64,000 bases of DNA. Source: Streptomyces hawaiiensis (GTDB lineage: Bacteria > Actinomycetota > Actinomycetes > Streptomycetales > Streptomycetaceae). Shown here in pieces: positions 9,099 through 17,647 of this stretch (position 1 is the stretch's first letter; every line of letters starts with the position of its first letter). The DNA lies in the NCBI RefSeq assembly GCF_004803895.1, contig NZ_CP021978.1:5952001-6016000 (forward strand), in the 5' to 3' direction. The notes below the pieces were generated by a model. It was not told the origin of the DNA. It saw only the letters and a program-made list of their open reading frames with translations, and made no database searches. A program made the position numbers and the translations under genes.

Positions 9099-9422
9099 AT
9101 GCACATCAGGGGCGACCACGCCGAGCTGGTCGTCGGGGGCCGCCTCGACGTCCGGAGCGCGGCGGACGCCCGTACGGTCCTGCACTCGGCCGTCGACGAC
9201 GGAGTCGGAGACCTGGTGCTGGACCTGTCCGAACTGGACTCCTGGGACGCCACCGGACTGGGCGTGATCATGGGGGCCCACCGGCGGGCCGGCCGCTGCG
9301 GCCGGCGCCTGGTGCTGCGCGGAGTACCACCGCAGATGCAGCGCCTGCTGGTGGCCACCCGCCTGCACCGGATCCTGGCGATCGAGGGGGGCATCGGGGT
9401 GGAGACCCTTCCCCGCGTGTGA
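9099..9422 (+). CDS. STAS-domain anti-sigma factor antagonist
   Basis: This 107-residue single-domain STAS protein is of the SpoIIAA/RsbV type. Such proteins bind an anti-sigma kinase to release a sigma factor and are switched by phosphorylation. The core is LVVGGRLDVRSAADARTVLH, then LVLDLSELDSWDATGLGVI. In the last motif a Thr (DATG) takes the place of the usual phospho-Ser (DSSG), and Thr can also be phosphorylated. The ATG at 9099 follows GGGGAG. No anti-sigma or sigma gene is adjacent, so the partner is elsewhere. Confidence 0.85.
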   Translation: MHIRGDHAELVVGGRLDVRSAADARTVLHSAVDDGVGDLVLDLSELDSWDATGLGVIMGAHRRAGRCGRRLVLRGVPPQMQRLLVATRLHRILAIEGGIGVETLPRV

Positions 9423-9689
9423 CGCCTCGTACGGGTGTGAGCCGGGCGACCGAGGAGACCCGGACGCCCGTCGTCGAATCGTGCGACGCGCACAATCCTC
9501 ACGAGACCGTGACGTTACGGACGGCGCGGTACCCCGGACTGTCGTAGATACTGTGCGAAGGTTTAGGGTTCGGCTGCCCGCTGCCTTGACACCCTTCGAG
9601 CGGGACCGGACCAGAAGCGACAGCGCGGTGTGCAGCAAGGCCGGGAGGGGCTTTTCCAGGCACACACACGCTTTTGGGGGGCTTGACCT

Positions 9690-12197
9690 ATGGATCCTGA
9701 CAACCGGGGACCCGAGGAGTTCGGCCACGACGGCGACGGCTCAGTGCCGCGCCAGCGCCCTCCCAGGGAATCCCTCGCACCCGACTTCGGGCAGCACGCG
9801 CCGGCGCTCGCCCGCACGGTGCAGCTCGTCTCCGGCGACTTCCTGCTGACCGTCAACCCCGTCGACGGCAGTGAGATAGAGGCCTGCCCGCCCGCCGAAC
9901 GGCCCGCCCGGCCCGTGAAGCTCAGCGCGGCCGAGCGCGCCGAGGCCGATCGCGCGGCCCGCCCGCCCGTCCCGCCCGGCCCCTCGCAGCCCGCCCTGCC
10001 GCTGCTGGCCCGCCAGGACGAACGCGAGCGCCTGGTGCGCCTGCTCGCCCGCGGCCGCTCCACCCGCCTCACCGGCCCGGCCGGCTCCGGCCGCACCCGC
10101 CTCCTCGACCTGGTCGCCGAGGACTGCTCCGACCTCGCCCCCGACGGCGTCGTCCGCCTCAACGGCTTCGGGCGCACCTCCGGCGACCTGCTGTACGACC
10201 TGTTCCACGCGGTGTACAGCGCCCCTCTGCACCGCCCGGACCGGGACGAAGTGCTCACCTACGTCCGTGACATCGGCGCGGTCGTCGTCCTCGACGACCT
10301 GGAGTTCGGCGGCGCCGCGCTCGACGAGCTGCTGGAGGCGACCCCCGAGTGCGCCTTCCTGCTCGGCGCCACCCCGGACGTGCCGGCTCCCTCCGCCGAC
10401 GCCGCCGTCGAGGAGGTCGTCCTCGACGGGCTGGAGCGCGCGGCCGGGCTCGACCTGCTGGAGCACGCCGTCGGCCGGACCCTCACCGAGGACGAGTCCA
10501 ACTGGGCGGGCGACCTCTGGTTCGAGTCCGAGGGCCTGCCGCTGCGCTTCGTCCAGGCCGGCGCCCTGCTGCGCCAGCGCGACCGGCTGCGCGCCGGCAC
10601 CAGTGCCGTCGACGAGTTCGGCGTCTTCGAGGACGCGGCCCCGGCCGACACCGCCGAGGCCTACGACCTCGGTGACGACGTGCCGCTGCCCGCGCTCGGC
10701 GAGGCCGCCGCGCCCGCGCCGCTGCTCGCCTCCCGGCTGAGCGCCTCCGCCCGCGCCACCCTGCGCTTCGCCGTCGCCCTCGGCGGCGAGGTCCCGCACC
10801 AGGCGCATCTGCCCGCCCTGGTCGGTGACACCCACGCGGACGCCGCCCTCGGTGAACTGGCCGCCTGCGGTCTGGTCTCGCCGGTCGGCTCCCGCTACCG
10901 CCTCGCGGCCGGTGTGCCGGCCCAGCTGGAGGCCGCCGGGTACGCCGACGAGGCCGAGGCCGGTGCCCGCAGCGCCGCCCAGCACTACTCCTGGTGGGCC
11001 GGGCACCCCTCGGTCACCCCGGAGCGCGTGTGTGCCGAGGCCGACGCGGTTCTCGCCGCCCTGGCCGTCCTCGGACCGGCCACCCGCCCGCCCGCCGAGG
11101 GCGAGGAGAGCGCGGCCGTGCACCTGGCCCGCACCGCCGCCCCCGCGTTCGCCGCCGGACTGCACTGGAGCGCCTGGGAGCGGGCCCTGCGGGCCGGCGC
11201 CGAGGCCGCCCGGCTTGCCGAGGACGTCGCCGAAGAGGCCTACTTCCACCACGAGCTCGGCGTCCTCGCCCTGTGCGGGGGGCAGCTCGACCGGGCCCGC
11301 GCCGAACTGGAGGCCTCCATCGGCCTGCGCGGCGCCCTCTCCGACAAGCGCGGCACCGTCGCCGGCCGCCGTGCCCTCGCCCTGGTCGCCGACCGCTCGG
11401 GCACACCGATCGGGCTCGGGCCGACCGCGGGGGAGGAGGTGCCCGACACCCGTCACGAGGAGTCGGCGTCACCGCCCGGTGGCGTTCCGGCGGCCTTCCC
11501 GACGCTCCAGCAGCCGCCTTCCCCGTCCCTGGTCACCCACCGCAGCTCGCCCACGCCCTCACGGGGGGCCCGTGGCGGCCTCAAGGGCCTGGCCCGGCGC
11601 AACCTCGTGGCCGCCGGTGCCGGTGCCCTGCTCGTCGCCGTCCTGGGCACGGTGGTGACGCTCGGGGCGACCTCCGACAACGAGCAGAACCCGCCGTCCG
11701 ACCAGGTGGGCGTCAACCCGTCCGCCAGCCAGGGCGTCAACGACGGCAGTCTCGGTGCCGACCGGCCGGCGAACGACGACGGTGGCGGCGGTACCGGCGA
11801 GGCGGCCGCCCGCCCGACGGACCCGGGCCCGGACGGCACACTCGGCACGTCGGACGACCCGACGCCGACGGACTCCCCGAGCGGTTCGCGGGACCCGAGC
11901 GACTCCGCGTCGCCGTCCAAGCCGCCGGCGTCCTCGAAGCCGCCGTCCACGTCCAAGCCGCCTACGACGTCCAAGCCCCCGGCGACGTCGAAGCCGCCGA
12001 CGTCGAAGCCGCCGACGTCCGAGCCGCCGACCTCGGAACCGCCCACCTCCGAGCCGCCGACCTCGGAACCGCCGACGACCAGCCCGTCCACCTCCGACTC
12101 GGCCAGCGGCCCGGCACCGAGCGCCCCCACGAGCACCACCGCCAGCGCGCCGCAGAGCACCACGGGCACGCCCAGCAGCCCGGAGACGGTGATCTGA
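9690..12197 (+). CDS. Large membrane-tethered P-loop ATPase with Pro/Thr/Ser tail
   Basis: This 835-residue protein has no name I recognise. A Pro-rich N-terminus precedes an AAA/STAND-like NTPase module: Walker A TGPAGSGRTRLLD (about 128-140) and Walker B GAVVVLDDLEFG. It lacks a LuxR output domain. A helical region (about 450-580) includes a stretch resembling TPR (HELGVLALCGGQLDRARAEL). One membrane helix lies near 640-662 (NLVAAGAGALLVAVLGTVVT). The last 170 residues are an extracytoplasmic tail ending in PPTSEPPTSEPP-type repeats that could span the wall. The ATG at 9690 follows a run of Gs. Topology suggests cytoplasmic nucleotide sensing coupled to the cell surface; this is inference. 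Confidence 0.8.
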   Translation: MDPDNRGPEEFGHDGDGSVPRQRPPRESLAPDFGQHAPALARTVQLVSGDFLLTVNPVDGSEIEACPPAERPARPVKLSAAERAEADRAARPPVPPGPSQPALPLLARQDERERLVRLLARGRSTRLTGPAGSGRTRLLDLVAEDCSDLAPDGVVRLNGFGRTSGDLLYDLFHAVYSAPLHRPDRDEVLTYVRDIGAVVVLDDLEFGGAALDELLEATPECAFLLGATPDVPAPSADAAVEEVVLDGLERAAGLDLLEHAVGRTLTEDESNWAGDLWFESEGLPLRFVQAGALLRQRDRLRAGTSAVDEFGVFEDAAPADTAEAYDLGDDVPLPALGEAAAPAPLLASRLSASARATLRFAVALGGEVPHQAHLPALVGDTHADAALGELAACGLVSPVGSRYRLAAGVPAQLEAAGYADEAEAGARSAAQHYSWWAGHPSVTPERVCAEADAVLAALAVLGPATRPPAEGEESAAVHLARTAAPAFAAGLHWSAWERALRAGAEAARLAEDVAEEAYFHHELGVLALCGGQLDRARAELEASIGLRGALSDKRGTVAGRRALALVADRSGTPIGLGPTAGEEVPDTRHEESASPPGGVPAAFPTLQQPPSPSLVTHRSSPTPSRGARGGLKGLARRNLVAAGAGALLVAVLGTVVTLGATSDNEQNPPSDQVGVNPSASQGVNDGSLGADRPANDDGGGGTGEAAARPTDPGPDGTLGTSDDPTPTDSPSGSRDPSDSASPSKPPASSKPPSTSKPPTTSKPPATSKPPTSKPPTSEPPTSEPPTSEPPTSEPPTTSPSTSDSASGPAPSAPTSTTASAPQSTTGTPSSPETVI
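11880..12100 (+). repeat. Low-complexity Pro/Thr/Ser coding repeat
   Basis: Degenerate tandem units of 12-15 bases encode KPPTS, SKPPT and SEPPT. They form the extracytoplasmic tail of the membrane ATPase. Copy number is likely to vary between strains. Confidence 0.85.
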
Positions 12198-12212
12198 CAC
12201 CCGTGCACACAG

Positions 12213-12245
12213 CAGGGCCGGGTCCGTTGCGCGGACCCGGCCCTG
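12213..12245. terminator. Bidirectional terminator between ATPase gene and nucS
   Basis: A perfect 14-bp stem (12213-12226 with 12232-12245) with loop TTGCG, extendable by two pairs, sits between two convergent genes and can serve both. Confidence 0.85.
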
Positions 12246-12264
12246 TTCGTCGTCGTACGGGCTG

Positions 12265-12936
12265 TCAGAACAGCCGCAGCTTGTCGTCCTCGATGCCCCG
12301 CAGCGCGTTGTAGTCGAGGACCTGGCAGCCGATGCCGCGGTCGGTCGCGAGGACGCGCGCCTGGGGCTTGATCTCCTGGGCCGCGAAAACGCCGCGCACC
12401 GGGGCGAGATGGGGGTCGCGGTTCAACAGCTCCAGGTAGCGCGTGAGCTGCTCCACGCCGTCGATCTCACCGCGCCGCTTGATCTCCACCGCGACGGTCT
12501 TGCCGTCGGCGTCCCGGCACAGGATGTCGACCGGCCCGATGGCCGTCGGGTACTCACGGCGGATCAGCGTGTAACCCTCACCGAGTGTCTCGATGCGGTC
12601 GGCGAGCAGCTCCTGGAGGTGCGCTTCCACGCCGTCCTTGATCAGGCCGGGATCGACGCCGAGTTCGTGCGAGGAGTCGTGGAGGACTTCCTCCATCGTG
12701 ATGATGAGCTTCTCGCCCGCCTTGTTGACGACGGTCCAGACGCCCTCTTCCTCGCCGGTGCCCTCCTTCAGCGTGCAGGGCGGCGACATCCAGTTCAGGG
12801 GCTTGTAGGCCCGGTCGTCGGCGTGGATCGAGACGCTGCCGTCCGCCTTCACCAGGATCAGGCGCGGGGCCGAGGGAAGGTGGGCGGTGAGCCGCCCGGC
12901 GTAGTCCACGGAGCAGCGGGCAATGACGAGACGCAT
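12265..12936 (-). CDS. nucS: Mismatch-specific endonuclease NucS/EndoMS
   Basis: This 223-residue endonuclease of the noncanonical actinobacterial mismatch repair pathway cuts both strands at mismatches, especially G:T, G:G and T:T. An N-terminal dimerisation/DNA-binding domain is followed by a RecB-like PD-(D/E)xK nuclease: GPVDILC (Asp137) and VAVEIKRRG (Glu151, Lys153). The C-terminus DDKLRLF fits the sliding-clamp-binding end of the family. ATG 12936 (MRLVIARCSVDYAG) is the family start. A TTG three codons earlier is also open. Streptomycetes lack MutS/MutL, so this is probably the main mismatch repair nuclease. Confidence 0.95.
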   Translation of the reverse strand: MRLVIARCSVDYAGRLTAHLPSAPRLILVKADGSVSIHADDRAYKPLNWMSPPCTLKEGTGEEEGVWTVVNKAGEKLIITMEEVLHDSSHELGVDPGLIKDGVEAHLQELLADRIETLGEGYTLIRREYPTAIGPVDILCRDADGKTVAVEIKRRGEIDGVEQLTRYLELLNRDPHLAPVRGVFAAQEIKPQARVLATDRGIGCQVLDYNALRGIEDDKLRLF

Positions 12937-13189
12937 GGTCGGCAACGCTACTCGACGGGCGCCTGTCGACGCGATTCGCCCTGGAAAACGTGTGTTCGGT
13001 AATGGCCGATTGTGTGCATGGTGTGCTCATCGGGAGTGTCTCATCTGCGCATTTTCCTGGTGTCGTCACCGTACGTTGCTTACCGTATGAGCGGGAGGTC
13101 GCGAGGCGTGTACGCAGCGTGTCCGGTATCGCGAACTCCCCCTGTCTGTCCGGCAACCCCTGCTCATCGGGGGTGCGAGAGGAGAACTC

Positions 13190-13582
13190 ATGTCGCTCGA
13201 CGTCTCACCGGCCCTACTCGAACAGGCCGAGCGAGGCGAGGTCGACGAAGCGGAATTCGTCGACTGCGTCCGGACCTCCCTGCCCTACGCGTGGGAGATG
13301 ATCAGCTCACTGGTGGCCCAGCTGAAGGTGGACGGCGGCGCGTTCGCCGACAACCAGACGCCCCCGCCGGACGAGCAGGCACGCGGTCAGCTGCTGCGTG
13401 CGCTTGCGAGTGACGCGATACGCGGCGCGCTGCAACGGCACTTCGGTGTGCGCCTGGCCTTCCAGAACTGCCACCGGGTGGCCGTGTTCCCGCTTGACTC
13501 CTCGGTCGACGAGAAGCTGGGCCGTTTCACCTCGGTCCGCAGTCAGGTGCTGAACCAGTCACCTGAGTTCCGGGACTGCTGA
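13190..13582 (+). CDS. SCO5389-like conserved streptomycete protein
   Basis: This 130-residue soluble protein (MSLDVSPALLEQAERGEVDE...) is of a type conserved next to nucS in Streptomyces. It has no known function. It is acidic at the N-terminus and has single Cys residues at CVRTSL, NCHRV and the C-terminal DC. The ATG at 13190 is preceded by GAGAGGAG. It is divergent from nucS across about 250 bases. No catalytic motif or membrane helix is visible. Confidence 0.8.
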   Translation: MSLDVSPALLEQAERGEVDEAEFVDCVRTSLPYAWEMISSLVAQLKVDGGAFADNQTPPPDEQARGQLLRALASDAIRGALQRHFGVRLAFQNCHRVAVFPLDSSVDEKLGRFTSVRSQVLNQSPEFRDC

Positions 13583-13595
13583 CGCGGCGCCGCTT

Positions 13596-13645
13596 GCTTG
13601 CCGCTCCGTACGCGGGAGGTGCAGTTCTGTACCGGAGCGGCAAGC
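13596..13645. terminator. Terminator between convergent genes
   Basis: A 13-bp perfect stem (13596-13608 with 13633-13645; arm GCTTGCCGCTCCG) has an inner TAC/GTA extension. It lies between the SCO5389-like gene and the convergent luciferase-like gene. Confidence 0.8.
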
Positions 13646-13666
13646 CCCCAGGAATCCACCGCGCTC

Positions 13667-14695
13667 TCACACGAGTTGGGGGAGCACCTCGGCACCCAGC
13701 CTCCGCACGTTCTCCTCGGTCGCCGCCAGGTCTCCGGAGCCCTCGACGAGCAGCGCGAAGCGGGAGATGCCCGTCCGCTCGCTGGTCGCCGCCAGCCGGT
13801 CCGCGCACAGCCGCGGCGTGCCCACCGGGTGCAGTCCGCAGAGCAGTTCGGTGTACGCCAGCGGGTCGCGCATCCGGCGTGTGCGCCCGTCGACCGTGAC
13901 ATGGGCCTCCAAGCCCTGCTTCAGCCAGCCCGGCATCGTCTTCATCAGCGTTTCCGCCGCGTCGACCCGCCGGTCCGCGATCTGGCAGACGCCGGCCGAC
14001 ACATGGGACGCGCCCCGGATCTCCTCCGGCGACCGGCCGCAGGCCCGCGCGTGCCGCCGCCACAGCGCGACCATCTCGGCCTTCTCCTCGTCTCCCACGT
14101 GCATCCCGAGCAGCATCGAAAGACCCCGCTCGGCAGCGAGCCGCACGCTCGCCGGCGACGTGCAGGCGACGACGAGCTCGGGCCACGCCCCCTCCGTCAG
14201 AGCCTCCGACGGCCGGGGCACCACCGGGACTTCACGGAAGCGGAAGCGCTCCCCGTCGGCCGCGACGGACGACTCGCGCAGCCACCGCACCAGAAGCTCC
14301 AGGGACTCCGGGAACCCCGTCTCGTACGCCTCCAGACCCGCGCCGAACACCTCCAGGTCGACCCACGGGCCGCCGCGCCCGACACCGAGCGTGAAACGGC
14401 CGCCGCTCGTGTGGTGCAGCAGCGCGGCCTGTTCGCCGAGGGCCACGGGGTGGACGGTGGGCAGGACGCTGACCGCCGTACCGACCCGGATGCGGCGGGT
14501 GCGGCCGAGCAGTAAGGCGGCCAGGGTGACGGCCGACGGGCACGTGCCGTACGGCACGAAGTGGTGCTCGGCCAGCCAGACCGTGTCGAGCCCGGCCTCC
14601 TCGGCCACCTCGGCCGAGCGGACCGCGCGGTGCAGCGCCTCCCCCTCGCCCTGACCGGGGAACTGGGCCGCCAACACGAAACTTCCAACGCGCAT
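13667..14695 (-). CDS. Luciferase-like (LLM) flavin-dependent monooxygenase
   Basis: This 342-residue TIM-barrel oxidoreductase belongs to the bacterial luciferase superfamily and uses FMN or F420. Family landmarks are AEEAGLDTVWLAEHHFVPYG, RIRVGTAVSVLPTVHPVALGEQ and GRFTLGVGRGG. Near the C-terminus is a segment typical of LLM enzymes (VGTPRLCADRLAATSERTGI). I chose ATG 14695 (MRVGSFVLAAQF), preceded by AAGGAAG. The frame opens 16 codons earlier, but that part is not family-like. The substrate is unknown. Confidence 0.88.
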   Translation of the reverse strand: MRVGSFVLAAQFPGQGEGEALHRAVRSAEVAEEAGLDTVWLAEHHFVPYGTCPSAVTLAALLLGRTRRIRVGTAVSVLPTVHPVALGEQAALLHHTSGGRFTLGVGRGGPWVDLEVFGAGLEAYETGFPESLELLVRWLRESSVAADGERFRFREVPVVPRPSEALTEGAWPELVVACTSPASVRLAAERGLSMLLGMHVGDEEKAEMVALWRRHARACGRSPEEIRGASHVSAGVCQIADRRVDAAETLMKTMPGWLKQGLEAHVTVDGRTRRMRDPLAYTELLCGLHPVGTPRLCADRLAATSERTGISRFALLVEGSGDLAATEENVRRLGAEVLPQLV

Positions 14696-14959
14696 TGCTT
14701 TCCCGCTTCCTTGGCTCCGACACGGAGCTCCCCCACAGGGCATAACCGTCTGACACGTGCCGAGGACACGGCCGGGCGGAGTATTTTGCGGATTGTCTGC
14801 AGAATGGGGCGTTCCGCCGGGAGCCCGGGGGAGAGCCCCCGGGGGCGAGCCCGCCGTGCCCGCGAGGGACTTATGGCGATTGGTGGCGTACGCCTACCCT
14901 CGTGCGCGCCGCGTAGGCTGGACGCGGCCCGCTTCCTGTATAGCCCCGAGAGGTGTCCC

Positions 14960-15292
14960 GTGTCCCCGCGTCGTAACCGACCCAAGGGCGCCGTTTCGTC
15001 CGGCCGGAGCGCCGAGGACGACCGTCCCGGCCGCTACGGCGGCTGGCAGTCCTCGGAGAACTGGCAGGGAGAGAACTGGAGCGTGCGGCAGGTGGCCGGC
15101 GCGAGCGCACAGGGCAAGTCGTACCGCTGCCCCGGCTGCGACCAGTTGATCCCGGACGGGGTGCCGCACGTGGTGGCCTGGTCGGAGCACACCGGCGTCG
15201 ACGACCGCCGGCACTGGCACAGGGCCTGCTGGAACGCGCGGGACCGCCGCACCCCGGGGGTGCAGCGGTCCCGTAACGCGCCGAGGTTCTGA
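14960..15292 (+). CDS. Small Cys/His protein, probable zinc-binding
   Basis: This 110-residue protein is basic and disordered at the N-terminus (MSPRRNRPKGAVSSGRSAED). It then carries YRCPGCDQLIPDGVPHVVAW and RRHWHRACWNARD, a CxxC...H...HxxxC arrangement that would bind zinc. Similar proteins are conserved in actinomycetes without known function, sometimes mislabelled ATP/GTP-binding. GTG 14960 has GAGAGG six bases upstream. The frame is open far upstream but without coding character. It ends seven bases from the convergent ABC permease. Confidence 0.75.
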   Translation: MSPRRNRPKGAVSSGRSAEDDRPGRYGGWQSSENWQGENWSVRQVAGASAQGKSYRCPGCDQLIPDGVPHVVAWSEHTGVDDRRHWHRACWNARDRRTPGVQRSRNAPRF

Positions 15293-15298
15293 CCGGAC

Positions 15299-16180
15299 TC
15301 AGACGTCCCGCTTCTCCAGCAGCGCGAAGGCGCCGGCGAACGCGACGGCCGTGGCGCCGAGGATGATCCACAGCGGGTCCCAGCCGGACGGGCCGGACTG
15401 GCTGAGGGAGTTGGCGTAGAAGACGCTGAGCTGGTTCGGGATCGAGTACTCGAACAGGGCGTCACGCACCTTCTGCAGGGACTCCGAGAACATGAACAGC
15501 GCGATCACCAGCGGGGCCAGCACGGCGCCGATCATGATGGTGATGGCGCCGGCCGAGTGCCGGATGATCGAGCCGACGAGGAGCGAGAGCAGGCCCAGCA
15601 GCGCGATGTAGAGCGAGATGCCGACCGTGCCCTTGAGCCACTCACCGCCGGAGGGGTCCCTGGCGCCGTTGCCCTCCATCATGGCCACGTGCAGGAAGGC
15701 GACGAGGGAGCCGGCCACCAGCGTCACCACGAACGCGACCAGGAAGAACACGATGGCCTTCGCCGCCAGCACGCGTCCGCGGCTCGGGCAGGCGACCATC
15801 GTGGTGCGGATCATGCCCGTGCCGTACTCCGAGGCCGTGGTCAGCACGCCGAGCGTGATGACGCACATGCTGCCGAGCAGCAGACCGAAGAAGCCGAGGG
15901 ACAGCGCGTTCTCGCCGGACAGGTCCGAGGAGGAGCTCGACACCACGATGCCGGTCAGCAGACCGATGCCGACGACGAGCAGGACGAACACGCCGAGCGT
16001 CCACATCGTGGAGCGCACCGACCTGATCTTCGTCCACTCGGAGGCGATGGCGTTCCCGAGGTGCGTGCGCACGACCGGGATCGGCGAGGTGTAGCCGGGG
16101 CCGCCGGGGTACGGGGCGGAACCGGGCGCCGCCTGCCAGGCGGGCGCGGCCTGCGGCATCTGGGGCTGGGGGCTGCTCAT
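15299..16180 (-). CDS. ABC-2 type exporter permease (pair 1)
   Basis: This 293-residue membrane subunit of an ABC-2 exporter has a Pro/Gln-rich N-terminus (MSSPQPQMPQAAPAWQ), then EWTKIRSVRSTMWTLGVF, a hallmark of this permease group, and six predicted helices. TASEYGTGMIRTTMVACPSR is the conserved cytoplasmic segment. The protein ends FALLEKRDV. ATG 16180 overlaps the ATPase stop by four bases. It is paralogous to the permease at 17648. The substrate is unknown. Confidence 0.88.
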   Translation of the reverse strand: MSSPQPQMPQAAPAWQAAPGSAPYPGGPGYTSPIPVVRTHLGNAIASEWTKIRSVRSTMWTLGVFVLLVVGIGLLTGIVVSSSSSDLSGENALSLGFFGLLLGSMCVITLGVLTTASEYGTGMIRTTMVACPSRGRVLAAKAIVFFLVAFVVTLVAGSLVAFLHVAMMEGNGARDPSGGEWLKGTVGISLYIALLGLLSLLVGSIIRHSAGAITIMIGAVLAPLVIALFMFSESLQKVRDALFEYSIPNQLSVFYANSLSQSGPSGWDPLWIILGATAVAFAGAFALLEKRDV

Positions 16181-17526
16181 CGTGCGTCCTCGGGCTTGGT
16201 CAGGTCGGAGGTCGGGGCGGCGGCGGGCGCCGACGGCACCGGGGCGGGCTGCGCGGGGGCTGAGGCGGCCGGCTGGGCGACGGGGGCCACGGAGGCCTGA
16301 GGCGCGGGCTGCGCCGGGCCCTGCGGCGCCTGGGGCGCGTGCTGGGCATACGGGTTCGGCGTCCCCGCGCTGGGGGCGCCAGGGGCGCTCGGAGCGGGGC
16401 CGGGTGTGCCCGGGGCGCCGTGAGCCCCCGGAGCGCCGTACGGGCCCGCCGGAGCCTGCCCCGGTGCGCCCTGCGGCGGGGCCGGGAACGGCCGGCCGCC
16501 CTGCTGGGGCGGCGGCGGGGCGTACCAGCCCGGCTGGCCCTGCCCGGGCACCGGCATCGGCGGCTGCGCGCCGGGCGGCAGCGGCTGCTGGAGCCCTTCC
16601 TTCTGGTCGATCGTCGAGCGGTAGTCGACGGCGCCCTGCGTCATCCGCATGTACGCCTCCTCCAGGGAGGCCTGGTGCGGCGACAGCTCCCACAGCCGTA
16701 CGTCGTGGTCGTGCGCGATGTCGCTGATGCGCGGCAGGGCCAGCCCCGTCACGCGCAGAGCGCCGTCCTGCTCGGGCAGCACGTGCCCGCCCGACTCGGT
16801 GAGCGCGGCCGACAGCTTCTCGCGCTGCTGCGGCTCGGTGTCGGGCGTGCGCACGCGCGCGAAGTCCGCGGAGTTCGCCGAGATGAAGTCGGTCACGCTC
16901 ATGTCGGCGAGCAGCTGACCGCGCCCGATGACGATGAGGTGGTCGGCGGTCAGCGCCATCTCGCTCATCAGGTGGGAGGAGACGAAGACCGTACGGCCCT
17001 CCGCCGCCAGCGCCCTCATCAGGTTGCGCACCCAGAGGATGCCCTCGGGGTCGAGACCGTTGACCGGCTCGTCGAACAGCAGCACCTGCGGGTCGCCGAG
17101 CAGTGCCGCGGCGATGCCGAGCCGCTGCCCCATGCCGAGGGAGAAGCCCTTGGACCGCTTCTTGGCCACGTCCTGCAGACCGACGACCCCGAGCACCTCG
17201 TCCACCCGCCGGGCCGGGATGCCCGACAGCTGGGCCAGGGACAGCAGGTGGTTGCGGGCGGACCGGCCGCCGTGCACCGCCTTGGCGTCCAGCAGGGCAC
17301 CGACCTGGCGGGCGGCGTTGGGCAGTCTGCGGTACGGATAGCCGCCGATCGTCACATGCCCGGCCGTCGGGTTGTCGAGGCCGAGAATCATCCGCATCGT
17401 CGTCGACTTGCCCGAGCCGTTCGGCCCGAGGAAGCCGGTGACGGCTCCGGGTCGCACCTGGAAGGAAAGGTTGTACACAGCGGTCTTGTCGCCGTAGCGC
17501 TTCGTCAGGCCGACTGCTTCGATCAT
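16177..17526 (-). CDS. ABC exporter ATPase with Pro-rich C-terminal tail (pair 1)
   Basis: This is the nucleotide-binding subunit for the adjoining permease. The ATPase domain covers residues 1-220: Walker A GPNGSGKST (34-42), a degenerate signature SLGMGQRL, and Walker B QVLLFDEPVNGLDPEG. The DrrA-like C-terminal part (about 220-295) is followed by roughly 150 residues of Pro, Ala, Gly and Gln low complexity that its paralogue at 18423 lacks. The start MIEAVGLTKRYG (17526) is chosen by homology to that paralogue. Upstream in-frame TTG/GTG codons exist. It is encoded upstream of its permease with ATGA overlap. Confidence 0.87.
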   Translation of the reverse strand: MIEAVGLTKRYGDKTAVYNLSFQVRPGAVTGFLGPNGSGKSTTMRMILGLDNPTAGHVTIGGYPYRRLPNAARQVGALLDAKAVHGGRSARNHLLSLAQLSGIPARRVDEVLGVVGLQDVAKKRSKGFSLGMGQRLGIAAALLGDPQVLLFDEPVNGLDPEGILWVRNLMRALAAEGRTVFVSSHLMSEMALTADHLIVIGRGQLLADMSVTDFISANSADFARVRTPDTEPQQREKLSAALTESGGHVLPEQDGALRVTGLALPRISDIAHDHDVRLWELSPHQASLEEAYMRMTQGAVDYRSTIDQKEGLQQPLPPGAQPPMPVPGQGQPGWYAPPPPQQGGRPFPAPPQGAPGQAPAGPYGAPGAHGAPGTPGPAPSAPGAPSAGTPNPYAQHAPQAPQGPAQPAPQASVAPVAQPAASAPAQPAPVPSAPAAAPTSDLTKPEDAR

Positions 17527-17647
17527 GCTCCGCACCCATCGCAAGGTTCAGGACAGCAGGGCACACGCCCCCGTAAGGGTTAGGAGGATATCGAGGCGCT
17601 GACGGTTCCGCCCAAGACGAGGTAAAAGGTCAGGCCAAGCCTGCCCC

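Noticed and set aside
11880..12100. Regular short repeats considered as a CRISPR array
   Set aside because: Units are 12-15 bases, in frame, degenerate and without unique spacers. They encode the Pro/Thr/Ser tail of a membrane protein.
14823..14844. GC-only hairpin CCCGGGGG/CCCCCGGG considered as a terminator
   Set aside because: It is a low-complexity G/C run upstream of a gene start with no gene ending nearby, and likely chance in this base composition.
16181..17566. A minus-strand frame continuing upstream of the pair 1 permease as one giant protein
   Set aside because: Upstream of ATG 16180 it only shadows the ABC ATPase in another frame. The real ATPase ends four bases into the permease start.
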